Positions 20,759 through 30,484 of a stretch of DNA of 64,000 nucleotides are shown piece after piece. Location: the NCBI GenBank assembly GCA_002077045.2, contig KZ111151.1, forward strand, positions 961,620 to 1,025,619. The letters are read 5' to 3'. The notes under the pieces were generated by a model that made no database searches, had not been told where the DNA came from, and saw only the letters and a program-made list of their open reading frames with translations. Source of the DNA: Rachicladosporium sp. CCFEE 5018. Its lineage: Eukaryota; Ascomycota; Dothideomycetes; Cladosporiales; Cladosporiaceae. The number at the start of each line of letters is the position of its first letter. The stretch's first letter is position 1. The translations under genes and the position numbers were made by a program.

Positions 20759-21435
20759 ATGGCGGACCCGGTCGCCACCTGCATCGACACCTCGAACATC
20801 ACCACTATCATGCCCGGGCTGTCGCGACGCTACAGCGGCGAGCCGCGCTATATGGACCCGACCATATACCGCTCAACGCTCCAACGCGTCGGATTGACCA
20901 ATCACTCTCCCGCTGCGAATATGAGCGCCCGCACGCGGCCGATCTTAGTCGACCACGACGATAGCGATTACCTCAGCCTAGCACGCCACGATCCTTACAG
21001 ACACGTTGTGCAGTCTCCGCTTGATCGCTCAGTCTACGAAAATGCTTCGATCCTATCAGATACCGATTACATCCGAGCGTAAGTACATCAAAATGGTTGA
21101 TTTCCTGTCCTCCATGCACGAGCTTATTTTGTTACAGTCGTAATATCCAAGTCCAACTCGCCAATGCGACGATCACCTCTATCACACCATTCGCTGAGCT
21201 TCACCCAAAGCTCACCCACCGTGGACACTACCCGATACACTTCAGGGAGCCCGTTCTTGTCGGCAAATTCATGGACATCGATGATCTGCGACTCGAGAGG
21301 ATCCAACTCGAGTACGATATCCCAATTCTTGGGTTGAGGCACCTTCAGATTTGCGCCCTGATCGAGTATCTTGGGGCCGTCAGATTGGGCAGACTGCTGA
21401 GAAGCCCAAGACCGACAGCTTTGAGAAGACCATAG
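20759..21435 (+). CDS. Possible two-exon hypothetical protein
   Basis: Model with exons 20759-21078 and 21138-21435 (59 bp intron, GTAAGT..TTACAG), keeping the frame and giving 205 aa. It starts MADPVATCIDTSNITTIMPG. The second exon has NIQVQLANATITSITPFAEL and FREPVLVGKFMDIDDLRLER. No known domain is recognised. A competing frame on the opposite strand (21124-21570, 148 codons, with NWDIVLELDPLESQIIDVHE) overlaps exon 2 and looks equally protein-like. Only one is likely to be real, and base composition does not decide between them. Confidence 0.38.
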
Positions 21436-21733
21436 TCTTGGGTAGCTGAGGCAACGGACTGCGGTGATCTCATTCAGATGCGAGCGCCCTTGAGAGAAAC
21501 ATGTAGATGTATGTCGGAATGTCATCGGGAGGCTGAGTTGAGCGAGGGCAGCGGTTTGGCGGCAGCGCATCGATGCCCACGGCGCGCAGCTGGTCCATGG
21601 CTTTTATGCATGACGGCCGAATATCATCACTACGGGTCTCACGGTCACGGAGTATATCTCTAGCGGAGGGGCTGCATACATCCCAGGACCGTTCCGACTC
21701 CCTCTCTGTTCGACACATAGCGGGCGAGCACCC

Positions 21734-22935
21734 TCAGCTGCTCAGGAACTTCTTCACCTTCTCGCCCCATACCACCCCCCGTTTGTACACTTCCATCCCG
21801 GCCACACTCCCCTTTCCCAGACCATCAATCGCCTCGGCCAAGACCTCTCCCAAGCCCTCATCCTTTACTTCCTGCAAAGTATAAAGGTAGGTCTTGAACG
21901 CAAACACTAGTGCTCCGGTCTCCGGCAGTCGATGCAAAGTCTGCCTCTCGCATCTCAGCCTACAGTCATCAATCACCACCTCATCTCTCAGCCGCTGCAG
22001 CTCAATTTCAGACTCCGCTTCCTCCGGACTAGACACATGCATATGGTTCCCCACAGTAGCAAACAGTACATCATTCGTCGTTACCTGCCAATTCGTCCGC
22101 TTTACACACCTGCCCTTCTCTAGTCTAGCGAAGAATCGATCCATGGACTTCTCCAACTTGTCTTTGTAGCCCGGCACGGGACCATGAATGTCTGCCAAGG
22201 GTAGACCGAGTTTCGAGAATGTGGAGAAGCCGCTGGGAAAGCAAGTCGCGAACGCTTCCAGGTGATAGATGTCAGCGCCTTCAGGCGTCGTTCGAGGTAG
22301 GAGGATCAGGAAGTCGGTGTCCACGTTCGCTGTTAGGGCTGTCAAAGCGCCCATTCCAGAGCCTGATCGGAGAGGTAGGGTCTCGTTCGTGGCTTTGCTG
22401 TACAGACTACCGTCTCGGACTTCGTACATTGTTGGGAAGCGGGTGGGCAAGTAGGTCCCGAGCATCCAGCTGTAGAGTTCTCTCGCGGCGGGCGTGGCGA
22501 TACGATTACAGGCTACTGTCTCTTGGGGATTCTGGGTCGTGATCTGCCGTCTCAGAGCTAAGCGGTCGAGGAACGTATTGTCAATTTCGATGAGTTCCGA
22601 AAGCGGCATGTTCTCCAAGGCTGCCGTCAGTTGTCAGCTCGCTGATTTCAGGCGAAAGATGTCAGCATGAGGGATTTACCCATTGTGAGGTAATACATCG
22701 GCTTGAATGGTCGGATCTTGACGGGTGGCGTGGATCTCCAATCGAAGTCTAGGAGTGGCACGATGACTGAGTAGGGATCGACGAGTGGGGCTTTCTCAGG
22801 TAGCGGCGTCTTGACATCTTGGCTGAATCCTCTGGAGAGACGAGCATGGGAGAATGGAACGGGCAGAGTGCGTATCAGAAGGTATAGACAGCCTGCGAAA
22901 GCAGCGCATGCGAACGATGCCAACATGGATTCCAT
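21734..22935 (-). CDS. DUF3445 / heme-dependent oxidative N-demethylase-like protein, membrane-anchored
   Basis: Two exons on the minus strand, 22935-22680 and 22620-21734 (59 bp intron), giving 380 aa. An N-terminal hydrophobic segment (MLASFACAAFAGCLYLLI) suggests a signal anchor. The conserved domain follows: PFKPMYYLTMALENMP, TFLDRLALRRQITTQNP, ARELYSWMLGTYLPTRFPTM, ATCFPSGFSTFSKLGLPL, IHGPVPGYKDKLEKSMDRFF and RCERQTLHRLPETGALVFAF. These match DUF3445, the family of the alpha subunit of heme-dependent oxidative N-demethylase. The bacterial enzyme demethylates dimethylamine with a PAS-fold heme subunit. The fungal substrate is unknown, and no partner subunit gene lies nearby. Confidence 0.87.
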
Positions 22936-24102
22936 GATGCTTGCTCAAAGTCGACAGGAACGTGAGGAGTGGAAATTGTCGGATGAGTAAAGCAACCAGA
23001 CAAATGAGGAATCAAAACGTTGTGACCATACTTATCTTCGTGACATGCAGGCGAGGAACAGTCGCTATCTGATTGAGTCACATAGAGCATTGGAGTGGGA
23101 TGGAGTGGAGTGGAGTTGATAGCTTCGGGTATAGCTTCCCTCCTCGGTCCTCGTGGTCCTTCACGACAGTCGCTGATCGAATCTTCGTGTGAATGAACCT
23201 GGTGTACGACCCAGCTACGAGAGACTGTTGCTTCACTACCACAGTATCGTTTCGATTGCTTGGGTGTGCGCGGGTCTCGGTTGCTTGCACGCGAATAGGG
23301 TAGGGTCGTTCCTTCTCAAGAAGCGTACGAGACCGTGGTCAAAGAACGAAGTGAGGTCAAAGAGGAGTTATGTGACTTACCTGCTCTTTATCAAGTCGTA
23401 TTGTGGGAATCACTCAAGACCGAACAGAAACCAATATTCGAAGACAACAGCCTCGCTCCACGAATTGGCAGGCGATGCAAAGGCAATCGTGGTTGAGCTT
23501 CCCAGGACACTGGGTGCCCGCGGGTGCCGCTCGCAGCTAGTCCAGTACGATCTTGATGGCTACAGCACCAGCGTACTGACCAGCGGAGTCCCTCTTTCGG
23601 TGTGGTGGATTCCAGGTCACTCTGCAGAACGAGCAGCCAGCCAGTTCCGAATCTCAGTGATAAGCGGCCACGGTTCTGACGAGTAGGCGCCGCTGCATAA
23701 TGGCCATGAAGTAACATTCTCTTCTATGAGTTTCTACGACCATGAGGAGATCAAAGAGTAAGCCACACACGTGACAATAATAACAACAACATCCGGTAGC
23801 GCGATCGACAACTCCCCAGCCCCTTCCCTTCCCGTCTCCACACAATCTGGCGTCAGCGTCAGAGCGCCAGAGCTTCCCTGCCCTGCGCGACCTCGCAACA
23901 TCACCTTGCGCTTTGCCAACTCCCTTTTCCCCTTGCATCCACAACACAGCAACTTCACACCATTGCCACGTACATATACCGCATCTCCTTCAGTACGCGA
24001 CTGTTATAGCTTCATCAAATTCATTGCGCCGAATTCGCGCACTTCCAATCGCATCGTCGACGCCAAGACTCCAGAAGGCCAATCACGAAAGCTATAGACA
24101 GG
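22936..24102. other. Intergenic region between divergent genes
   Basis: 1167 bp (copy 2: 56081-57247). It contains a GGAGT-type simple repeat at about 23091-23118 and an ATAACAACAAC-type tract near 23774-23793. A 165-codon frame at 23189-23686 starts at GTG, not ATG, and has no recognisable features. The last 250 bp are C-rich and probably form the leader of the DUF2945 gene. Confidence 0.4.
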
Positions 24103-24258
24103 ATGTCTGAAATCAAGGAGGGCGATAAAGGTATGTGATCTGAAGCTATTCATTCCTGTATTGGCGGCAGCGTTGGGAAGAGGAGGGAAGGCTACATGCG
24201 CGCGCATTCGAAGCACTGCAGGGACGCGTGTTGTTCAGCTCATTGCGTCGATGAGCGC
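24103..24258 (+). pseudogene. DUF2945 (HVA/Tudor) gene, 5' stub cut by the gap
   Basis: Exon 1 (24103-24130, encoding MSEIKEGDK) and the first 128 bases of intron 1, identical to 57248-57403. The sequence stops at the N run. What follows the gap is part of an unrelated gene (Lunapark), so as assembled this copy cannot make the protein. It is probably an artefact of the duplicated contig end and not a genuine pseudogene. Confidence 0.8.
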
Positions 24259-24358
24259 NNNNNNNNNNNNNNNNNNNNNNNNNNNNNNNNNNNNNNNNNN
24301 NNNNNNNNNNNNNNNNNNNNNNNNNNNNNNNNNNNNNNNNNNNNNNNNNNNNNNNNNN
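24259..24358. other. Assembly gap of exactly 100 N
   Basis: A run of exactly 100 undetermined bases, the usual placeholder for a gap of unknown size. It separates the end of repeat copy 1 (inside DUF2945 intron 1) from a Lunapark gene that is open at its 5' end. Translations that cross it are meaningless. Confidence 0.99.
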
Positions 24359-25216
24359 AAGCTGGAGGAAGCGCAGACCGAGAGGGAGGAAGTCATCCGA
24401 AAGCTGAAGGCTGCGACAAAGTACGACTCCACGCAAGAGCTGCTGGAGAAGTATGGCGGTGCGCCAAAGCAGCAGAGGGGCAAGAGTCCGCAGCCTGGAG
24501 GTGTGAAGAGGAAGCCTAGCAGTGGACGGCAGAGTCTGCCTGCTCAGCTGCAGCAGGGACAGAGGACTGGGTTTGCGCCGCCGCCGACGGCGAATATACC
24601 AAGCAGACAGACGCCACCGCAGCAGCAACTAGGTCCGCCGGACGCGAGGCCTCGGAGCGCTCAAGCAGCGAACCCGCAGCCGCCTTCACCCTCTGAGTCT
24701 TTCGCTCCGAATGCATTCACATCTCCTCAACGTCCGCCTCCCTCGATCCGACCTGGCAATGCCTCGTATTCTTCTGCGCAGTCAGCAGCTTGGTATGACC
24801 GCATACTCGACATCATAGTCGGCGAAGACGAGACTCAGGCGAAGAATCGCTTCGCACTCATTTGCTCTCAGTGCAGACTTGTCAATGGACAGGCACCACC
24901 CTGCGCAAAGTCACTGGAGGACGTGGGGATTTGGCGGTGTAGGGAATGTGGTGCTAGGAATGGCGTTGAGAGTGAGGTGGGCCAAATGATCAGGGGAGTG
25001 GCGTCGCCTGTGTCGCCTACCTCGCCTGTATCTCCATCTCCACCTATCGAGCATGTGAGCGAGAGAGCGGAAGCAGTGAAGGAAGAGGATCTCGAGGCCG
25101 AAGAGGAAGATCTGGAGGACACTGATGGAGCGTCTGATGATCTTGCAGCGACCACGACCGGTACATCGCCAGCAGCAGGCACGAGGAGCAAAGCCAGACA
25201 GCGGAAGAAGGCATAG
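24359..25216 (+). CDS. Lunapark-family ER junction protein, 3' part (5' end lost in gap)
   Basis: 285 residues, open at the 5' side because the coding sequence begins at the gap. It starts in the coiled-coil segment (KLEEAQTEREEVIRKLKAAT, then YDSTQELLEKYGG), followed by a Pro/Gln/Ser-rich linker. The Lunapark zinc ribbon comes next: WYDRILDIIVGEDE, FALICSQCRLVNG, and WRCRECGARNG supplying the second CxxC. The C-terminus is acidic and then basic (TRSKARQRKKA). Lunapark (Lnp1) sits at three-way junctions of the tubular ER and acts with reticulons, Yop1 and the Sey1 GTPase. The two N-terminal transmembrane helices expected of the family must lie in the missing part. Confidence 0.88.
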   Translation, partial: KLEEAQTEREEVIRKLKAATKYDSTQELLEKYGGAPKQQRGKSPQPGGVKRKPSSGRQSLPAQLQQGQRTGFAPPPTANIPSRQTPPQQQLGPPDARPRSAQAANPQPPSPSESFAPNAFTSPQRPPPSIRPGNASYSSAQSAAWYDRILDIIVGEDETQAKNRFALICSQCRLVNGQAPPCAKSLEDVGIWRCRECGARNGVESEVGQMIRGVASPVSPTSPVSPSPPIEHVSERAEAVKEEDLEAEEEDLEDTDGASDDLAATTTGTSPAAGTRSKARQRKKA

Positions 25217-25320
25217 CAAACATAGTGTATGCAGCGTCCCCAAATCCTAGCGTACACACACATTCCCTGAAGCCGCCTCCTTCCCAGACGCCGTTTCATT
25301 TCATTTGTTGCAGAACCAAA

Positions 25321-25856
25321 CTACAACTTCGCACCCTCCCCTCGCTTCACCCACCGCTCAACCGCCTCCACCCCAGCCTTCGCAACCTCCTCATCCTGCG
25401 CCGGCGTCCCCGTCGAAACCCCAATCGCTCCCACCACTACCTTGTCCACCACAATCGGTATTCCCCCTCCAATCAACGTGAACCTCCCTCCGTTGCTATT
25501 ATGAATCCCATACGCCGCCCCTCCAGGCACAAAGTTCTTCGCAGCGGGGCTATTGGTGTAGTTTGACGTTGGCAGACGGTGGCCCGCGGCTGTGAAAGCT
25601 TTGTCGATTGCGATGCTGATGGAGGTGAGCTTGGCAACGGGCATGCGTGTGAAGTGGAGGAGGTGAAGGGTTGAGTCTACGAGGGCGATGTTGAAGTCTC
25701 GGAGAATGTTAGTGGTGCGGAAGAGAGTGTTGTGGAGGTGGAATGAGGTAGCGCACCTATGCCCATCTCTCGTGCTTTTGCTTCGGCTGCTTCCGCCGCC
25801 AACTTTGCGGCGGCTTGGGAGAGCGTTGGGAGTGGGCGCGTTGGTGAGTTGGACAT
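25321..25856 (-). CDS. GlcG/HbpS (DUF336) family protein
   Basis: Two exons on the minus strand, 25856-25757 and 25697-25321 (59 bp intron with a CTAAC branch point), giving 158 aa. The pattern fits the family: LSQAAAKLAAEAAEAKARE, then DFNIALVDSTLHLLHFTRMP, SISIAIDKAFTAAGHRLP, GGRFTLIGGGIPIVVDKVVV and GAIGVSTGTPAQDEEVAKAG. Bacterial relatives (HbpS) bind heme or are encoded beside glycolate-oxidase genes (GlcG); the biochemical role in fungi is unclear. There is no targeting signal. The gene is convergent with Lunapark, 104 bp apart. Confidence 0.87.
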
Positions 25857-26644
25857 TGTTGTGGAGTGGCAGTGCTGGACAGCTAGGGAATTGAGCGGTC
25901 GATAGCGTGCCTGTCTGGACGAATAATCCGGTGCCTGGTACTTGGGAGTGGAAAGCAAGAAGAAGACTTTTGATACTCCTACCTATGATTCGGGAGTCCT
26001 TGCAATGGTAGGATGCTTGTGTTGTCGAACGCAGTGCAGTTGACCTTGGAAGCTCGAGCTGTGAACGTCATTGAACCTCGGCCGCTCCAGCGGGTATTGC
26101 GGACATAATGCCTGCACGTGACCATGGGGTGTGAGTGTTGCAATGTGTATGTATTGCTTCTAGATCTTCGTATCGTACATTTGTGGCCATACTGGATCAT
26201 TCAGTGCAGTGGCCAAACTCCCAAGTCCATGCTCGACCATGGCGGAGTAACCTTTGGAGCTGCCGGACTCGAGCTAGCCAGCAGCAATGGCCCAAGCGCG
26301 CAGTCCCCGTGGTCTCCTTGGATATGGCAGCCGAATCGCGTCCACTCAATTGTTGCAAATGCCGAGATGCGATAACGCCGCGCTAATGCAGTGGTAAAGT
26401 CGATGATATATGTACAGTGGCGTCCAGTGGCAAGTCGGTGCCGGCGGTCCTGATTCGGGCTCGATCTCACGGAACTGCCTTCGGGCGTGGCTTGGCCATG
26501 GCTCCGTAGTGTAGTAATCCGAGCAGAATGACTCAACTAGGCGGAGGTTGTTTAGCCGCTTCTCTTGCCAATTTGTGGGCCTAACGCAAAGGAAGTCAGC
26601 ACATACCCTTGGCATATTCCCAGTAGATCCTCCTTCCATCTCGA
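25857..26644. other. Intergenic region
   Basis: 788 bp between two minus-strand genes, carrying the promoter of the GlcG/HbpS-like gene and the 3' region of TIM16. Short frames on both strands look like chance frames. No feature is recognised. Confidence 0.4.
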
Positions 26645-27181
26645 TCACTCCCTAAACAGCTTCGGCTTCCATCCTTCTCTGAGCTCCGCCTGTTTCTCGG
26701 CCTCCGCCATGCGTTCACGTACCTCCATCTCTATTCGTTCCCGTGCCCGCAACACTTTACTCTGTAGGTAGAATGAGCCGCCCCTTTTGGGATCATTAAG
26801 ATCGAATAATCGCTTGAAGTGCTCGTGGACGCTCTCAAGATTCGCTTGTCCGCCTCGTGGAGGCGAAACATTCAGAATCTTGCATGCTTCGTCGAGGGTC
26901 AGGCCGGAGGAGGAGAGTGTGTTGGTCGCGGTGGGGTTGTCGCGCATCGATGCTGCGTATTTCTGTGTCGTCCTGATCAGTTGCTGTATCGTTTGTCCAC
27001 GCTAGTCGTGCTATTGCAACATACTTGTGATGCTGATGCCTGCTTATATGCTTCCGCGAATGCTCTCCCGAATACTCTTGCGCCTGTAATGACGACTTGA
27101 CTGATGATACGGTGCGCCTGTCCCTGTGTTAGTGCCTTGACCGAAGCTTACGCAATTGATCTAATCAGAGTCACCTACCAT
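26645..27181 (-). CDS. TIM16/PAM16, mitochondrial import motor subunit
   Basis: Three exons on the minus strand: 27181-27179 (only the ATG), 27117-27025 and 26962-26645 (introns 61 and 62 bp), giving 137 aa. The product reads M-AHRIISQVVITGARVFGRA, then FAEAYKQASASQKYAASM, then a degenerate J domain (LTLDEACKILNVSP, HEHFKRLFDLNDPKRGGSFY, LQSKVLRARERIE). The HPD tripeptide of true J proteins is absent, as in all Tim16. With Tim14/Pam18 it regulates mtHsp70 at the TIM23 channel on the matrix side. The start codon alone forms exon 1, which explains why the N-terminus is easily missed. It diverges from the Pex23-family gene. Confidence 0.92.
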
Positions 27182-27547
27182 AACGCGCCCAACGAGCGAC
27201 AGAAAGATGGATGGACAGTGGCCTCACCACTACGCCATCGTGTCCATCAAAGAATATATCTCGGCCCACGGCGCGGGCGATCTCCCGCACAAACCCTCTC
27301 TCTGCCTTTCACGTGCCGAGAAAAGACACCCCGCGGCAACGACATGTGACCGCGGCTCTGTTGAAACACAAACCTACGGCCTGACCATGGCGCCTCGCAC
27401 ATTGCAAAATGTTGTGTGCTGCCTTGACTCTGGCCTAGTGACTGTTGGTGAAGCAGTAGTGGCAGAGCAAGCATGGCGAGTTGATGGCTGCTTTTGGTAC
27501 GTCTCCCCCCTCCAGGCTTCCCACTATAAAATTGCATTGTTGCTACA
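27182..27547. promoter_or_regulatory. Bidirectional promoter region of TIM16 and the Pex23-family gene
   Basis: 366 bp between divergent start codons (435 bp if the downstream ATG at 27617 is used). I recognise no specific motif. Frames here (for example 27207-27557 plus) are not supported. Confidence 0.4.
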
Positions 27548-29209
27548 ATGCCGATGAGGGAAAGATGGAGAAGACTGACGAAGAACGCTCGCACAGATAC
27601 GCCTTGGACAAGCTCCATGACCGACAAGTACGGCGAGCATGGGTCGCCGGCTGGAGATGGCGACGTGGCCAAGAGGACCGAGCCTGCAATCACCGTAGCC
27701 GCCTTCGCTCCGAACAAGTACGGCAACGGCCATAGCAGATCTCAGTCCAGTGTATTGATACACCAGAAATCGCCTCTTTTACTGGCGACCCCACCACAAG
27801 TGACAAGAGCGCTGGCATACAGCCATCCTTTCATTCTCCCACTGAACCACTTTGCCGGACTACTAAGCTGGACCACTGGAGATCCATGGGAGAGCTTCCT
27901 GCTCGTTGCAGGCTTCTGGTTCACTGTCTTGTACAGTGATGTGGTACTCCGTTATGGTGGACCGCTTGTCCTCATGCTTGTTCTGATCTTGGGCATGTAC
28001 ACAAGGCGATACAGCCCACTGTCAAGCACGATCTGGAGTGGTGACAAGCGAAAGGGCAAGCGCAAACGTAGCGATGATGAGACTGAACAGCGCAAAAGTC
28101 TTGATGAAATCCTTGAGACGATGCAGAGCTTTACCGACCGTTGCAACATCTTACTGGACCCCTTCCTACGACTCACGGACTTTCTTAGCACTCAAACGAC
28201 AGCCACGGCAGCAACAACACGGCCAGCGCTGACAACTCTCTTCATTCGCATCCTCGTATTTACCCCGGTGTGGGTTCTCTTGACACTCCCACCTCTCTAT
28301 ATCCTCACCTCTCGCCGCGTGCTCCTCGCTCTTGGCACCTTGTCGCTCTCTTGGCATTCTCGCCCCGCCCGTGTGACGCGGACGATACTGTGGCGTAGCC
28401 GTACGGTCAGAGCGATCACGACGCTGATCACTGGCCTGCAATTTGCCGGCCCTCCGGTGAAATCAACCTCAGCTCCACCTCTGCCACCCCGCACCAAATC
28501 TCAAGGCCCTCAGATCACAGCAAAGTCCGGCGTCCGCTTCACCTTCACCCTCTTCGAGAACCAACGCCGCTGGCTCGGCCTTGGCTGGACAGCAAACCTC
28601 CTGACCTATGAACGCCAAGCCTGGACAGACGAACATCTAAACCCAATATCCTCGCCGCAATCCTTCGCCCTACCTTCCACAGAAACCTCAACAACGCGCT
28701 GGCAGTGGGTCGAGCCCTCGTCCTGGCGCATCGAAGGCGCAGCGACAGAAGCCGAGAAAAGCGCTAAGCGCATCGGCGGCGGAGGCGGCGGCGACGAAAG
28801 CGGCTGGACGTACTACGACACCAAATGGCGCGACGGGCGCAAAACTGACGGCTGGGGCCGGTACACGCGCCGGCGAAAATGGATTCGTGATGCCGAGCTC
28901 GTTGAAGTGCCTCCCCCTTCCACTTCCAGCACCAATACTCCACCCGGCTCATCCTCGGGCGTTGACATGGACTCCGCGAGCGCGCTGGCGAAGAAGCGCG
29001 GCTGGTTTGGCGGCAGTCCGAGGAAGCGTACGGGGACGCTGGAGGGTAAGGAGAAAGGTGCGGGTGGCGATGAGGTTAGTGCTGTGACTAGTGTGGGCAG
29101 TGGGAGGAGTCGGGATGGGCCGGAGGAGGATGTGCATACGCCTGTGAGGTTTAGGGAAAGGGAATGGGAAAGGGAGATTGGGGAGGGTTTGGCTGAGGGG
29201 CTGGGGTAG
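27548..29209 (+). CDS. Pex23-family (Pex30/31/32-like) membrane protein with dysferlin domain
   Basis: Single exon, 553 aa from 27548; the ATG at 27617 (MTDKYGEHGSPAGDGDVAK, 530 aa) is an equally good start. Hydrophobic pairs lie near 105-150 (ESFLLVAGFWFTVLYSDVVL, LVLMLVLILGMY) and 230-265 (IRILVFTPVWVLLTLPPLYI). The Pex24/dysferlin region follows: DysF-N (FENQRRWLGLGWTANLLTYE, from about residue 327) and DysF-C (GWTYYDTKWRDGRKTDGWGR, from about 418). In yeasts, Pex30-type proteins are reticulon-like ER proteins that shape tubules and mark sites of peroxisome and lipid-droplet formation. The tail is Ser/Gly-rich. The REEP gene is convergent, 147 bp downstream. Confidence 0.9.
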   Translation: MPMRERWRRLTKNARTDTPWTSSMTDKYGEHGSPAGDGDVAKRTEPAITVAAFAPNKYGNGHSRSQSSVLIHQKSPLLLATPPQVTRALAYSHPFILPLNHFAGLLSWTTGDPWESFLLVAGFWFTVLYSDVVLRYGGPLVLMLVLILGMYTRRYSPLSSTIWSGDKRKGKRKRSDDETEQRKSLDEILETMQSFTDRCNILLDPFLRLTDFLSTQTTATAATTRPALTTLFIRILVFTPVWVLLTLPPLYILTSRRVLLALGTLSLSWHSRPARVTRTILWRSRTVRAITTLITGLQFAGPPVKSTSAPPLPPRTKSQGPQITAKSGVRFTFTLFENQRRWLGLGWTANLLTYERQAWTDEHLNPISSPQSFALPSTETSTTRWQWVEPSSWRIEGAATEAEKSAKRIGGGGGGDESGWTYYDTKWRDGRKTDGWGRYTRRRKWIRDAELVEVPPPSTSSTNTPPGSSSGVDMDSASALAKKRGWFGGSPRKRTGTLEGKEKGAGGDEVSAVTSVGSGRSRDGPEEDVHTPVRFREREWEREIGEGLAEGLG

Positions 29210-29356
29210 TGCGTTCGAGAGGATAATTGAATGAAGGTCATCATCGATATTCGTGTGTACGTGCGCGTGAGCAACTTTATATATGTGTGAGCAAGCGTAC
29301 AAGTCGTAGCCAACCGGTCCGGTCAACTCCGACCCAGCGAACTGCAGCAGGTGAAT

Positions 29357-30484
29357 CTACTCTCCCTTCCGCCTCCCATCTCTCCCCACAGCGCTGTCCC
29401 TCTCCCCATAATCCCCCCAGATATACTTCGACCACCCAGCCTGACTCTGCCCCTGCGCAGCACCTCCACTCTCCCTCTTCCTCCCGCTACTCTCCCTCCC
29501 ACCAACCTGCGGCGAAGGTCTGAATTGCTCCGGATCAGGCATACTCTCATACGCCAGGTCTTCGAATTCCGACTCGGAGCGCGACTTATGCATGTTGTCC
29601 TCAGTCGAGAGGTAAGGCTTCCTGCTACTAGGTCTCTGACTTGGCGACGGCAGAGAGGAAGTGTAAGAAGGCGGCTGCGTAGAGTTTGGAGAGGGCAAGG
29701 GGCCGCCGTCTTCCTGATCAAATGCGCGGAGGAGGGTCTGCAAGTGGTCGCGCTGGGTGCGGACGTAGTCTGAGCGCTCGGTGCCGGAGAGATTGGATGG
29801 GATCAGAGTATCAGAGCGGACTAGGTCTTGAGCGCGGGCGTCACGAGATGTGGACGTCGGGGAGGTGGACTGCGACATCAGGTTTCCGAGAAGGTCTGTC
29901 AGGGCTGCTGCGGGGGCCGCGTAGCCCGCTGAAGCTGTGGAGCGAGCGGCGGGCATGGCGAAGCGGTTCAACAAGGCGGAGGAGTAGGAGACATTGCGAC
30001 TCGTTGGTGGGGTCGGTGCGCTCGGCGCTTGACCCAAAAATTGCACACGAACATACTCAATCGCTCGCTTGACGGCATCCAATCCTGCGGCTTTAGCTTT
30101 GGCGTGACTGGAGCTGATCGTCTGGTCGATGGTGCGTTCGTGTTGCTCGAGGAAAGGGTGAATGTACTCCCTGTAGAGGAAGACTGAGCCTTGCTTTCCG
30201 GGGAGGACTAGGTAGAGATGCATGCCAAGGCGCATCCAGGCGTAGAAGGGGATCCAGTAGAGGATGAAGTAGAGTTGCGATTCGACTAGGAGGAAGAGGG
30301 ATAGGGTCGTCCAGTACATGAGCCATGGGGTTAGTTGAGCTGGGTCCCCAGTCCGGAGGGCTTTGTAGGAGGCGAAAACGGGGAAGAGGATCGATGTCAC
30401 GGAGCTGGGCACCGTCAGTCAATGTGTTCGCAAGACGGATTCCAATGGAGCTCACGTGAGGATATCTGCAATGAAGCCGAACAT
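29357..30484 (-). CDS. REEP/HVA22 (TB2/DP1) family ER protein, long form
   Basis: Two exons on the minus strand, 30484-30456 and 30404-29357 (51 bp intron), giving 358 aa. It begins MFGFIADILTSVTSILFPVF and continues with the TB2/DP1/HVA22 domain (to about residue 110): SYKALRTGDPAQLTPWLMYW, ESQLYFILYWIPFYAWMRLG, LYLVLPGKQGS and FLEQHERTID. The hairpin membrane segments of this family bend ER tubules. After residue 130 the protein is long, Ser/Pro-rich and probably disordered, which distinguishes it from the short Yop1 (about 170-180 aa); a separate Yop1 is expected elsewhere in the genome. Confidence 0.92.

Larger units (their letters stand above)
1..24258. repeat. Large identical direct repeat, copy 1
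   Basis: This block is repeated at 33146-57403 at a constant offset of 33145. All reading frames compared have the same positions and the same translations, so there are no indels and no visible substitutions. The block begins at or before the window edge, inside a coding sequence, so its true left limit is unknown. It ends exactly where a 100-base run of N starts. Perfect identity over 24 kb next to a gap suggests an assembly duplicate, or else a very recent tandem duplication. Confidence 0.97.

Noticed and set aside
23189..23686. 165-codon plus-strand frame
   Set aside because: Starts at GTG, which is not a usual fungal start, and has no recognisable feature.
24161..25216. A 351-codon plus-strand frame running across the N run
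   Set aside because: It only exists because N is translated as unknown residues; the part before the gap is intron sequence of the DUF2945 gene.
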